A stretch of 64,000 nucleotides of DNA, from contig JAJEBE010000003.1 in assembly GCA_022822545.1 (NCBI GenBank), positions 1 to 64,000 on the forward strand, read 5' to 3'. The position numbers and the translations under genes are program-made. The notes under the pieces were generated by a model that saw only the letters and a program-made list of their open reading frames with translations, did no database searches and had not been told where the DNA came from. This DNA is from Anaerolineae bacterium. Its GTDB lineage: Bacteria > Chloroflexota > Anaerolineae > Aggregatilineales > Phototrophicaceae. Below, piece after piece: positions 1-7,951 of the stretch (positions within the stretch are counted from its first letter, which is position 1; every line of letters starts with the position of its first letter).

Positions 1-165
1 GACAAGATCAAGTTGCTGCCGGATGAGCTTACGAAGGAGCAGCTTGGCTTCATTTATCCGCAAGGGTCGGACTTGGTCGAGCCTTTCGATGCGGCGCTGG
101 AAAGCATGATGGCGGACGGTTCGCTGCAGGCCATCAATGACAAGTGGTTTGGCGCGGACGCGTAA
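1..165 (+). CDS. Amino-acid ABC transporter substrate-binding protein, C-terminal end (partial)
   Basis: The window opens inside this gene. The last 54 codons are present and end in TAA. The visible tail has the features of the C-terminal lobe of the family 3 solute-binding proteins: a segment reading [18 protein letters not shown], then a closing helix and the characteristic INDKWFG ending. These proteins capture polar amino acids outside the membrane and deliver them to a permease. The next gene downstream is such a permease, which supports the assignment. The specific ligand cannot be told from this fragment. Confidence 0.85.
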   Translation, partial: DKIKLLPDELTKEQLGFIYPQGSDLVEPFDAALESMMADGSLQAINDKWFGADA

Positions 166-209
166 GACGCCTGACCGCAAGCGCAGCTAATTTGCCTATC
201 TATTGAAGT

Positions 210-231
210 GGGACGGGGCTAGCCCTGTCCC
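210..231 (+). promoter_or_regulatory. Intergenic hairpin between binding protein and permease
   Basis: A 10-bp inverted repeat (GGGACGGGGC pairing with GCCCTGTCCC, one G-T pair) closes over a two-base TA centre, in the 100 bases between the binding-protein stop and the permease start. It is followed by CGCTTTGC, which is too poor in T for a convincing intrinsic terminator. In binding-protein operons such a stem often protects the upstream message and lowers expression of the membrane component; that role is inferred here. Confidence 0.5.
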
Positions 232-265
232 GCTTTGCATTTCAAAAGACAAGATTGGATGCCTT

Positions 266-1270
266 ATGGCTTCGCGGCACGCTGAACCTGACCTGGACGA
301 GATCATCGCCGAATCGCGCGGGCGGGCGATGCGTTATGGGCGCCTGTATACATTTCCTTATTGGTTCCTGTTTTTGGTGGTGCTTGGCGTCTTGCTCGCT
401 TTCAGTATCCTCACGGATTCGGTGTATTCGAATATCTTCGAGCAGTTGATCGAAGGCGTGATCATGACGCTCTTCGTCAGCGCCACGGCCTATGCCTCCG
501 CGCTCTGTGTGGCGATGGTGGTGGGCATCATCCGCTCGAACCCGCCCGATCCGCCGCAATCGCGCCAGACCTTTAGCCGAGGGGCGCTGCGCGTTATCCG
601 TATTGCCATCTACAACGTCTGCACGGTCTACGTCAACGTGATGCGCGGCATCCCGATTCTGATCGTATTATTGGTGACGGCTTTTATCATTGTGCCGGCG
701 ATCCGCGATCTGCTCAACGATGCGCTTCTGGTGAGCCTGCGAGATTTGCTCGGGAATTCGGATATTCCCGATATCATCTGGCGCGGCAGTTCGCCGATGA
801 CGGCGATTGTCGCCCTGGGCGCGACTTATGGCGCTTATATGTCGGAGACGATTCGCGCCGGCATTCAATCGATACCAAAGGGCCAATTTGAGGCGGCTTA
901 CTCGGTGGGCATGACTTACTGGCAGACGATGCGGTCGATAATCTTGCCGCAGGCTTTTCGCAATGTGCTGCCGCCGCTGGGCAACGATTTCGTGGCGATG
1001 ATCAAGGATTCATCGCTGCTGGCTTTCCTCGGCATCCGCGATGTGACGCAGATCGCCAAGCTGTCATCCGGGCGTTCGTTCCGTTATGTCGAGACTTACG
1101 CCGTGACAGCTTACATTTACTTGACGCTGGTGATTATCGCCTCGACCCTGGTCAACCTGCTCGAAGACACCATCAATATCGAACGGGAGACGCCGCGCCT
1201 GGTGAAGCGTTTGCAGGGGCTGGTCCCGGGCAAGCAGAAGCGCGAACCGATAGTTGAGTCCTTCGATTAG
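266..1270 (+). CDS. Polar amino-acid ABC transporter permease (His/Glu/Gln family)
   Basis: This is an integral membrane subunit of an amino-acid importer, 334 residues from the chosen ATG. An in-frame TTG at 203 would add 21 residues but lies in the intergenic hairpin, so the ATG at 266 is preferred. A short cytoplasmic N-terminus is followed by a first membrane segment (FLFLVVLGVLLAF) and a typical transport core. The cytoplasmic EAA loop is clear: EAAYSVGMTYWQTMRSI followed by LPQAFRNVLPPLGNDFV, the signature that docks on the ATPase. It is longer than simple GlnP-type permeases (about 220 residues) because of N-terminal and mid-protein extensions, as in GltK/YckA-like members. No ATPase gene follows; the next gene is convergent, so the ATPase must lie upstream or elsewhere. 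Confidence 0.9.
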   Translation: MASRHAEPDLDEIIAESRGRAMRYGRLYTFPYWFLFLVVLGVLLAFSILTDSVYSNIFEQLIEGVIMTLFVSATAYASALCVAMVVGIIRSNPPDPPQSRQTFSRGALRVIRIAIYNVCTVYVNVMRGIPILIVLLVTAFIIVPAIRDLLNDALLVSLRDLLGNSDIPDIIWRGSSPMTAIVALGATYGAYMSETIRAGIQSIPKGQFEAAYSVGMTYWQTMRSIILPQAFRNVLPPLGNDFVAMIKDSSLLAFLGIRDVTQIAKLSSGRSFRYVETYAVTAYIYLTLVIIASTLVNLLEDTINIERETPRLVKRLQGLVPGKQKREPIVESFD

Positions 1271-1273
1271 GGG

Positions 1274-1657
1274 TTATTCTTCCGAGTAGAAGCCGATCTT
1301 GTTGCCTTCTGTATCTCGAGCCCAGGCGACGAATCCGCCGCCGGCATTTTCGCCGAGTTCAGTCTTGGGCAGGAGCAGCTCGCCACCGGCCGCGGGCACG
1401 CGAGCCAGGGCAGCGTTCAAATCACCGGAGATGGTGAAATAGACCAGGCTGCCTTCCGCCGAGGGTGTGTATCCGTACTGCGGATTATGCACCAGGCAGC
1501 CGCCAACGCTCCCATCATGCGGGAAAACGCCGAGTATGCTGCCCATGGTCTCGCGCTGATCGTTGATGAAGAGTTGCTTATCCAGCACTGTCTCGTAAAA
1601 CTTGCGAGCGCGCTCAAAGTCAGCGACAGGGATCTCAAACCAGTTAATGATGGACAT
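1274..1657 (-). CDS. VOC (glyoxalase/bleomycin resistance) superfamily protein
   Basis: A 127-residue protein of the vicinal oxygen chelate fold, with two babbab halves: NWFEIPVADFERARKFYE at the start and DTEGNKIGFYSEE at the end. VOC members include glyoxalases, dioxygenases and antibiotic-binding proteins; the substrate here is unknown. The start at 1657 is set by a strong AAGGAG seven bases upstream, which rules out a longer reading beginning 20 codons earlier. The stop codons of this gene and the convergent permease are only three bases apart. Confidence 0.85.
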   Translation of the reverse strand: MSIINWFEIPVADFERARKFYETVLDKQLFINDQRETMGSILGVFPHDGSVGGCLVHNPQYGYTPSAEGSLVYFTISGDLNAALARVPAAGGELLLPKTELGENAGGGFVAWARDTEGNKIGFYSEE

Positions 1658-1774
1658 ATCGCACTCCTTGATGTCTATGTCAAAACCAGATAGTACATCG
1701 AAACCGCGCGGAGACAAACCGCTTCTGAGTGAGTTGCATGAAGAGGTTGCTGAAGATGGGAGGAGAGCTTGTTG

Positions 1775-2761
1775 TTATCGCTGGCTCTGCAATTGGGCGT
1801 CGTCGGCATCAATGGCGGCGAGAACGTCACTGGCTTCCGGCGCATCCGCACTGGCGGTACCGAGACGCTGTCTGGTCACTTCTTCAGCCTGATCTATGGA
1901 GTCGGCTTTGTCCAGGTAGAGAGAGTGGTTGAAGTCGAACCCAAGGTTTTGGCCGTGCAGCTGCACTTCGTCCATGGCATCAATGGTATCTTGCAGCTTG
2001 TCGATTTCTTCTTTGATTTCGATACCCAGGCGTTGCCCTCTGATGCTCTTGGTGTCTTTGGTGCCGAGCAGGGACATTTGCGCGTAGACGGTGCCCAGGG
2101 CGGACAGGGTGCTTTCCAGTTGTATCTCGGCGCGTTTGATGATGCTGGCGCTGGCTTCCAGGCTGACGAGTTGGCGCTGGAGCAGTTTTAGTTGTTGCTG
2201 CAAGTCATGGCGGGTGCCTTGGTCTTTTTCCGTTTCGATGCGCTGCTTCACCAGTTCGATCTTGCGCGGCACCTGCTGCAAGTCGCGGGCTGCCAGGTCA
2301 TTATTTTCGAAGTAGTCGATACGGTTCGCCAGGCTGTACATGTGGGCGATCCAGTCGTTGATGCCGCTGATGAGCGTGCGCTGCCGGGTGCGCATGGCGC
2401 CGCGGGCGATATCCGCCAGCTTGAGCATATTCCGCCGATATTCAAAGGCGTCGCGCAGCCGCTCGCGCGAGACGCGATTGCGGATATTGCGCAGGTCGTA
2501 TTCGCGTTCGAAGTCTTCGGCGAGGGCTTGCTCGGTCGCTTCCGGATCGGTCAGGGTGGAGGCTACCAGCACGGTTTCCGCCAAGCCGCCCAGCACCAGC
2601 CAGAACCAGGGCTGCCACTCGATGAAGGGCAGGCTGACATCCCCGACGAAGAGAAAGAGGATGGCCGTGACCATGAGGGTGACCAGGGTCTCCCAGCGCA
2701 GGAAAGCATTCGTCAGCAGCGCGCCCAAGACCTTCTGCCTTCCATCAGTTTCGGCTGTCAT
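1775..2761 (-). CDS. Membrane-anchored coiled-coil protein, predicted PspA partner
   Basis: A 328-residue protein I do not recognise by name. Two hydrophobic segments lie near the N-terminus (TLMVTAILFLFVGDV and PWFWLVLGGLAETVLVAS), joined by a short turn. The rest is almost entirely charged helix with coiled-coil character (residues about 75-290), ending in an acidic, alanine-rich tail. It lies 97 bases downstream of pspA on the same strand with a GGGAG ribosome site, so the two are probably co-transcribed. The arrangement suggests a membrane anchor or sensor working with the PspA scaffold in membrane stress, replacing PspB/PspC, which are not seen. That function is inferred from context only. 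Confidence 0.6.
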   Translation of the reverse strand: MTAETDGRQKVLGALLTNAFLRWETLVTLMVTAILFLFVGDVSLPFIEWQPWFWLVLGGLAETVLVASTLTDPEATEQALAEDFEREYDLRNIRNRVSRERLRDAFEYRRNMLKLADIARGAMRTRQRTLISGINDWIAHMYSLANRIDYFENNDLAARDLQQVPRKIELVKQRIETEKDQGTRHDLQQQLKLLQRQLVSLEASASIIKRAEIQLESTLSALGTVYAQMSLLGTKDTKSIRGQRLGIEIKEEIDKLQDTIDAMDEVQLHGQNLGFDFNHSLYLDKADSIDQAEEVTRQRLGTASADAPEASDVLAAIDADDAQLQSQR

Positions 2762-2858
2762 GCCTGGCTGGCTCCCTTTCTCAGTGCCTCGGACGCGGAC
2801 GATCTACTAGCTTGTCGGTTGGTATGAGAAATTGTCGGACAGAGGTGAATGCGCCCCC

Positions 2859-3539
2859 TCAGTTATCACCCAGGAGCCGCTGACGGCGTTCTTCCAGCTG
2901 CAATTCCACCTGGCCGATGCCGACAGTATCTTCGATCTGGTCGGATAGCTTGCGGCTGGCGAGCTCGGCGCGCGCGTCTTCTTCGTCGATTTTGGAATAG
3001 ATGGAATCGAGCAGGGTGTCGATTTCCTGGTCGCCGGTGGTATCCAGTTTGTCCATGACCTTCAGCGTCTTGGTCATGACCTTCTTGGTTTCCGCCAATT
3101 CCAGCAAGGAGCGCATCTTTTCGCGTTCCTGCTTGATGGTGGTGAGGCGGCTTTCAAGTTTCAGGCGCATGTTGAGCATGCCTTGATATTGCTCTTCTTG
3201 TGATTGCCACTGCTCATAATATTCTTGCGCCAGTTCCTGTTTGGTGTTCAATTCCGCCTGGGCGGCGGCGGCGAGGTCGTTTTTGCCGCGCAGGATCAAG
3301 GTATCAATGTCGCGGTCAAGTTTATCGGAAAGATTGGAGAATTCTTCGTATTTGCGTTTGAGCGTGCGGACGGACCCGCCGACGGTCGCGGCTGAGTCGT
3401 CGAGAGCTTCCAGGTTGCGCTCCACTTGCCGGATGTATTCGTCCATGACTTTGAGCGAATTTGTCTCCAGCGCCCGATCGATCATTCCGTGCATATTGGC
3501 GCTGAAGAGCGTTTGGACCTTCTGTAATATGGATGGCAT
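2859..3539 (-). CDS. pspA: PspA/IM30 family membrane-stress protein
   Basis: A 226-residue, almost wholly helical protein of the PspA/Vipp1 (ESCRT-III-like) family. It has an N-terminal amphipathic helix (MPSILQKVQTLFSANMHGM) that binds stressed membrane, then long coiled-coil helices: MDEYIRQVERNLEALDDS, and later KYEEFSNLSDKLDRD and MRLKLESRLTTIKQEREK. Length matches E. coli PspA (222). Members oligomerise on the inner face of the cytoplasmic membrane to limit proton leakage. It is first in a two-gene unit with the coiled-coil membrane protein at 1775-2761. A sigma-70-like promoter lies 54-83 bases upstream of the start. No PspF-type regulator is nearby. Confidence 0.9.
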   Translation of the reverse strand: MPSILQKVQTLFSANMHGMIDRALETNSLKVMDEYIRQVERNLEALDDSAATVGGSVRTLKRKYEEFSNLSDKLDRDIDTLILRGKNDLAAAAQAELNTKQELAQEYYEQWQSQEEQYQGMLNMRLKLESRLTTIKQEREKMRSLLELAETKKVMTKTLKVMDKLDTTGDQEIDTLLDSIYSKIDEEDARAELASRKLSDQIEDTVGIGQVELQLEERRQRLLGDN

Positions 3540-3592
3540 TTGCGGATTTACCCCTTACTGCGCTTGACCTTACTCAACTGCGGATGGAAGCC

Positions 3593-3622
3593 AGTATATC
3601 ATAATTGCGCGGCGATAATCAA
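3593..3622 (-). promoter_or_regulatory. Probable promoter of pspA
   Basis: On the minus strand TTGATT (-35) and TATACT (-10, five of six consensus bases) are separated by 18 bases and lie about 54 bases before the pspA ATG. The local sequence is AT-rich compared with its surroundings. Confidence 0.6.
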
Positions 3623-3930
3623 AGTTGTACTGATGGGGCGTGTATCCATTTCGGTTGAAACTGAAAAACTTTAGCACCGAGGGGCGCGTAGACACAGCCC
3701 TTCTACACCGAGAGAAACGAGGACACCGAGAATCGTTTGGAAAATATGTCTTTTTCTTTGTGTCTTCGCGCCTTGACGGTGGGTGCCGGCGGTTGGTGTC
3801 CAGGCGCTACGCGCGACCTGCTGTGAAACTGAATCTGGCTCATTTGAATTTCAACCGACTTCGATACACTGCCTACTGACGCTTCATATAGACGTTTACG
3901 CATCAATTACCGTTAGGTTTCTCGTCCTGT
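3623..3930. other. Non-coding stretch with degenerate dispersed repeats
   Basis: About 300 bases between the pspA promoter and the 3' end of hom with no convincing gene. It contains three copies of CACCGAG (around 3675, 3706 and 3723) and a T-rich stretch (TCTTTTTCTTTGTGTCTTC, about 3748-3766). This resembles the widespread degenerate intergenic repeat that reads ACGAAGACACAAAG on the other strand. Similar relics appear near 25066-25085 and 59605-59640. Short open frames here lack ribosome sites and known motifs. Confidence 0.5.
3681..3700. repeat. 20-base dispersed repeat, copy 1
   Basis: The 20-mer GGGGCGCGTAGACACAGCCC occurs here and again, exactly, at 16631-16650, both times in intergenic DNA. 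At the second site it is the centre of a palindromic element; here the flanking arms are missing or too diverged to see. Confidence 0.8.
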
Positions 3931-4956
3931 TCAGGTCGCGTTGGCAATCCGATGGATCGCCAGCAGATCGGAGAGAATCGCGCTGCCGGTCTCGAGCTTG
4001 CCCGCGCCGGCGCCTATCAGCGTGACTGCGCCCATGAGGTCAGTCTCGAGGGTGATGGCATTGGTCGAGCCGGCGACGCTCGCCAGCGGATCGCTTAGCG
4101 GGAGGCGGGTCGCCTTGACGGAGCCGCCGTTCGGCGTCGCCTGGGCGATCAGCTTGTAACGCTGCCCGGCCGCTTTGGCCGCCGCGATGTCCTCGCTGCT
4201 GATATCGGTGATGCCGCTGACGTCCAGGTCGCTCATCTTCAGGCGGCTGCCGAAGAGCGCGTTGGCCAGGATCAGGACCTTGCCGGCGGCGTCCCAGCCT
4301 TCGACATCGCCGGCGGGGTCGGCCTCGGCGTAGCCAAGGGCTTGGGCCTGCGCCAGCGCCTCGGCGTAGGACATGCCCTCTTCCATCCGCGTCAGGATGT
4401 AATTGGTGGTGCCGTTCAAGATGCCGCGGGCGGCCTGGATCGCGCAGCCGGCCAGCGCCTCTTCCGCCATTTGCATGACAGGCGTGCCCGCCATGACCGT
4501 CGCTTCGCAGCGCAGGTGAAGTCCCCTCGCCGCCGCTTTCGAGCGCAGATTGTGGTAGTCCAGCGCGACCGGTCCCTTATTGGCGAGGGCGAGATGCAAG
4601 CCGGCGTCAAGGGCTTGGCGGCAGTAAGCGAGGGCGGGCTGCGCGCTTTCGAGGTCGGTCGGGCTGAGTTCGACGAGAACATCGGCTGAGCCGGCGCCGA
4701 TCATGTCGCTCGCGGTCATATCGCGGCGCAGACCGACGCTCTCTGGATAGTGCTGGAAACTGCCGGTTTGCGCGGCCGAAAGCAGCGCAGCGATATCCAG
4801 CCCGGCGGGCTGAAACAGCGCGCCCTTGGTCGCTGTCACGACGCCGATGATGGCGGGCGCGAATTGGTATCGCTTTTCCAGTTGCTCGGCTTTGCTCTGC
4901 AAGATTTCGGCGACGCCTTGCCCGACGACGCCGAAACCGATGAGGATGAGTTTCAT
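3931..4956 (-). CDS. hom: Homoserine dehydrogenase (no ACT domain)
   Basis: Catalyses NAD(P)H-dependent reduction of aspartate semialdehyde to homoserine, the branch point to threonine and methionine. The 341-residue protein starts with a Rossmann nucleotide site (LIGFGVVGQGV, residues about 4-14). The catalytic domain shows ANKGPVA (family usually ANKAPL), GTTNYILTRM and AEADPAGDVEGWDAAGK, including the acidic residues and Lys that handle homoserine. It stops soon after the catalytic domain, so the C-terminal ACT regulatory domain of many Hom proteins is absent and threonine feedback may be missing. An upstream in-frame TTG would add ten residues; the ATG at 4956 is chosen because the family begins directly at the Rossmann strand. 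No thrB or thrC adjoins it. Confidence 0.92.
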   Translation of the reverse strand: MKLILIGFGVVGQGVAEILQSKAEQLEKRYQFAPAIIGVVTATKGALFQPAGLDIAALLSAAQTGSFQHYPESVGLRRDMTASDMIGAGSADVLVELSPTDLESAQPALAYCRQALDAGLHLALANKGPVALDYHNLRSKAAARGLHLRCEATVMAGTPVMQMAEEALAGCAIQAARGILNGTTNYILTRMEEGMSYAEALAQAQALGYAEADPAGDVEGWDAAGKVLILANALFGSRLKMSDLDVSGITDISSEDIAAAKAAGQRYKLIAQATPNGGSVKATRLPLSDPLASVAGSTNAITLETDLMGAVTLIGAGAGKLETGSAILSDLLAIHRIANAT

Positions 4957-5055
4957 CGTACCGTCCGATTGCTTGATGGCAGCCAACGCTCGCTATGATA
5001 CTCGCCTCATGCCAGAGGGCGATAGTGTGATTCGATGAGAATGTGAATATGGAGG

Positions 5056-5529
5056 CTAGGCGGATTCAGCCAGGCGTTCAACGGCTGCCAGGGCCTTGTC
5101 GACGCTCTCTTGCGGGCGCACGCCGATCTGCTGATCGACCAGGATGCCGCGCTCGTCAATGACCCAGTAGGAGCGAGTGGCGGATATCGGCAGCTTGACG
5201 ATGATTAGCTTGAAGCCCCAGGCGTCCCAGGCGTCAAGCATTTTATGTTCCGGATCGGAAAGCAGGTCGTACTGCAATTGCTTGCGCTGCTTCCAGCGCG
5301 CCAGTTCGGCGACGCTATCGGAACTGACGCCGAGGACGACGGCGTTGCGGGACACAATTTGCGGGAAGACATCGCGAAAGCCGCAGGCTTGATTATTGCA
5401 GCCTATGGTGTTGGCTTTGGGGAAGGCGAAGATTATCACAGGCCGGCCGCGATAATCGCTGAGGCGCACGGTTTGCCCGTCCTGATTCAGCAGTTCAAAT
5501 TCCGGCGCTGCTTGACCTATGGTTGGCAT
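5056..5529 (-). CDS. Peroxiredoxin, BCP/PrxQ-like (paralogue 1)
   Basis: A 157-residue thioredoxin-fold peroxidase of the AhpC/TSA superfamily, bacterioferritin-comigratory-protein branch. These reduce hydrogen peroxide and organic hydroperoxides in the cytoplasm. The active site reads TIGCNNQACGFRD: Cys44 is in the peroxidatic position and Cys49 is the resolving position five residues later, as in PrxQ. The family norm is TPGCT, so the Pro and the Thr after the Cys are replaced (Ile, Asn). A closely related paralogue with a more conventional site is at 9521-9982. Confidence 0.88.
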   Translation of the reverse strand: MPTIGQAAPEFELLNQDGQTVRLSDYRGRPVIIFAFPKANTIGCNNQACGFRDVFPQIVSRNAVVLGVSSDSVAELARWKQRKQLQYDLLSDPEHKMLDAWDAWGFKLIIVKLPISATRSYWVIDERGILVDQQIGVRPQESVDKALAAVERLAESA

Positions 5530-5580
5530 GGGCTAAGTCTCCTGTGTTCGCGCTGGGGCTATGTCTCGATTGTACCATTT

Positions 5581-5764
5581 GCGGGCGATCCAAGGCTGGC
5601 CCCTACAGATACCGAAATTTTTTTGCATGACTTACATGCTACTACTGAGCGGGGGCGGGCGACCCGATGGCTCGCCCCTACGGTTTGGGGGGGGGGGTGA
5701 ATAACGAGGGTATTATCCCGCCGGCTCGGAGAATCTGGTGCGGGCGACCGAATCGCCCCTACGG
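5581..5764. repeat. Cluster of three palindromic intergenic elements
   Basis: Three related units occur at 5581-5607, 5655-5683 and 5740-5764. Each begins GCGGGCGAC or GCGGGCGAT and ends in a complementary arm continuing as GCCCCTAC; the last two share TCGCCCCTACGG. Central bases differ. An 11-base G run lies at 5687-5697 between units 2 and 3. A larger member of the same family is at 16617-16666. This is the look of a REP- or MITE-like family confined to intergenic DNA; no coding capacity is seen. Confidence 0.75.
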
Positions 5765-5804
5765 GTTTCGCGTTAGTGCATATCCTCGAAATTCGCCGCT
5801 TCTT

Positions 5805-7844
5805 CTAGTGGATCGCGATGCCGTGTTCGGCGTCTTCTTCACGGGCGACGCGCTGCCCCTCGGCGATGTCCACCCGGACGAGCAGATAGCCGCCGAGAAC
5901 GAATAGCAATATCAGGCTGAGTATGGCGGGACGGCTGCTGCCCAGGACGATGCCGGCGAAGGCGAATATGAGGGGACCGATGATCGAGGCGAATTTCTCC
6001 ATGATGCTGTAGAAGCCGAAGAATTCGCCGCTCTTGGCTGTCGGGCAGAGGCTGGCGTAGAGACTGCGGCTGAGCGCTTGGCTGCCGCCTTGCACCATCG
6101 CCACCATCAACGCGAGCATCCAGAATTCCAGCGTCGCGTCCAGCAAGTAACCCCAGCAGGCGACGATGCAGTACACGAACAGGGAGAGCAAGATGCTGCG
6201 GCGGGTATCAAGCCAATTGGAGAGTTTGACAAAGCGCGAACGAAGAAGCCAGGCGAGGGCCAGGGCCACAATTTCAAAGGCGATGATGATGAGCATTATT
6301 GTGGGCAGGCTGCTTTCACGGGAGGCCGGCAGGACTTCGATCTGCGAAATGGCGATCACGTTGCCGCGCGCGGCCGGGGAATCCGAGAGATTCACTATTT
6401 CCAGCATGTGCGCGCCTGCTGCGCCGATGTCGATCGTTTCGGTCTCGCCGTAGCGCAGGGTCTCGCTATAGGCGTCGATTATCAGCGGGGCGTCTTCGCT
6501 GTCTCCGGTCAGGGTTTCGCCGTTCAAGCGGAAGCCGATGAGGCCGCCGTCGGGCGCCAGCCGATAGGTCACTATTAGTTGCCGCCCGACGAAGGCGAAG
6601 GATTGAGTCGCCGTCGCATCGTTGCTGGTCAGGTAATGCAAGTCGGCGGGGACGCCGGTCAGCAGAGCGGTGAGGCTGCCCAAAAGATTAGCGCCGATGA
6701 GTTCTTCGCCCGGGACCAGCAGGCTCTGCCAATCGCCAGTCGCCTCAAAGGCGTCGCCGGCGGGGGTGTAGGTTCCTTCGCCGACGTGTTCCCCCTGCGC
6801 GAGGTACGGCGCAGGCGCGGCGCCGGTGAGCGAGGCGGGCAGGCTGTTGACAAGGGCGATGCCCAGGATTGGCAGGGCGAAGGCGTTGATCAGGATGAAA
6901 GCCAGATAGAAGGGGGCGCGGCTGTCGTTGTGGGCGGGCAAGCGGCCGAAGATGATGCTGAAGGGGATGCCGGCGAATTGCACCAGCAGTATGGCGAGCA
7001 CCAGCTCGGTCAGCCCGAAGCCCAGCTCGGCGCCATAGATTGCCGCCACCGCGATGATCGTGCCGATGGCGTCATTGTAGATGAGGAAGGCGACGAGGTA
7101 CTTGAATAATTCACGGTAGCGCTGGATGTTGCGGAAGGTGTCGCGCAGGCGCCTGATGCTGACGCCGAGCACGGTTTCGCCGCGCTGGAGGACGGCGGTC
7201 ACCGATGGCGGTTCGGGCACTTGACGCAGGATCGGCAATGAGAACAGGAGCCACCAGATGGCGACGCTGAGGAAGGACAGGCGTATGCCGGCGTTTTCAA
7301 AGAGGCTATCGGGAATGAAGAAGAACATCGCCACGTTGATCGCCAGGAGGATGCCGCCGCCGAGGTAGCCGAGGGCATAGCCGCGCGTGGATACCCAGTC
7401 GCGGTCTTCTTTGCGGGCGACATGCGGCAGCAGCGCGTCGTAGAAGATGATGGATCCGCCGAATCCGATGCGTCCCAGGACGAAAAAGAGCGATGCCAGC
7501 AGCCAGTCGCCCGTGCCCACGAAGATCAGCAATCCGGTCCCGACCACGCCGCCGCCGATGCAAACGGCCAGGAAGCGTTTTTTGCTGCGCATGACATCGG
7601 AGATCGTGCCGAGGATGGGCGAGAGGATCGCCAGGATTAAGAGCGAGAAGCTGATGGTCAGGGACCAGTAGGCGGTGGCGGTGGCTTCGCTGGGCAGGGT
7701 GCTGCCGGCGACGGTGCTGTAGTAGATGGGCAGAAGGCTGGCGAGTATGGTGGTGGCGAAGGCGGAGTTGGCCCAGTCGTACATGGCCCAGGCGTTGATT
7801 CGCCGCTTGTAAATGAGGTCTTCTCCTGCGCGCGCCTCTGCCAT
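5805..7844 (-). CDS. MFS transporter, UMF1/Atg22-like, with large inserted extracytoplasmic domain
   Basis: A 679-residue polytopic protein. The N-terminal signature NAWAMYDWANSAFATTI is typical of the UMF1 (vacuole-effluxer Atg22-like) branch of the major facilitator superfamily. About twelve hydrophobic segments are visible; the late ones include the conserved GGSQALSRSLYASLCP and FFGFYSIMEKFASIIGP. Ordinary UMF1 proteins have about 400-450 residues. Here about 175 residues (roughly 333-506) are inserted between hydrophobic segments in the second half. The insert is non-hydrophobic and beta-rich, and probably folds outside the membrane as a sandwich-like domain (for example RLAPDGGLIGFRLNGETL). 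The substrate is unknown; UMF1 relatives are often guessed to export amino acids or sugars. Confidence 0.85.
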   Translation of the reverse strand: MAEARAGEDLIYKRRINAWAMYDWANSAFATTILASLLPIYYSTVAGSTLPSEATATAYWSLTISFSLLILAILSPILGTISDVMRSKKRFLAVCIGGGVVGTGLLIFVGTGDWLLASLFFVLGRIGFGGSIIFYDALLPHVARKEDRDWVSTRGYALGYLGGGILLAINVAMFFFIPDSLFENAGIRLSFLSVAIWWLLFSLPILRQVPEPPSVTAVLQRGETVLGVSIRRLRDTFRNIQRYRELFKYLVAFLIYNDAIGTIIAVAAIYGAELGFGLTELVLAILLVQFAGIPFSIIFGRLPAHNDSRAPFYLAFILINAFALPILGIALVNSLPASLTGAAPAPYLAQGEHVGEGTYTPAGDAFEATGDWQSLLVPGEELIGANLLGSLTALLTGVPADLHYLTSNDATATQSFAFVGRQLIVTYRLAPDGGLIGFRLNGETLTGDSEDAPLIIDAYSETLRYGETETIDIGAAGAHMLEIVNLSDSPAARGNVIAISQIEVLPASRESSLPTIMLIIIAFEIVALALAWLLRSRFVKLSNWLDTRRSILLSLFVYCIVACWGYLLDATLEFWMLALMVAMVQGGSQALSRSLYASLCPTAKSGEFFGFYSIMEKFASIIGPLIFAFAGIVLGSSRPAILSLILLFVLGGYLLVRVDIAEGQRVAREEDAEHGIAIH

Positions 7845-7951
7845 ATCTCGCCCCCGGTTGCTGGAAGTTTTCCTACGCTGTTAAGGATACATCGAATTCG
7901 CAAGCGGGGCATGAACTTTGACATATACGCCGCGCATTCGATCGCGATGGG

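Noticed and set aside
2192..2827. A 211-codon plus-strand frame opposite the coiled-coil membrane gene
   Set aside because: It is the shadow of a gene with clear membrane and coiled-coil features and a ribosome site.
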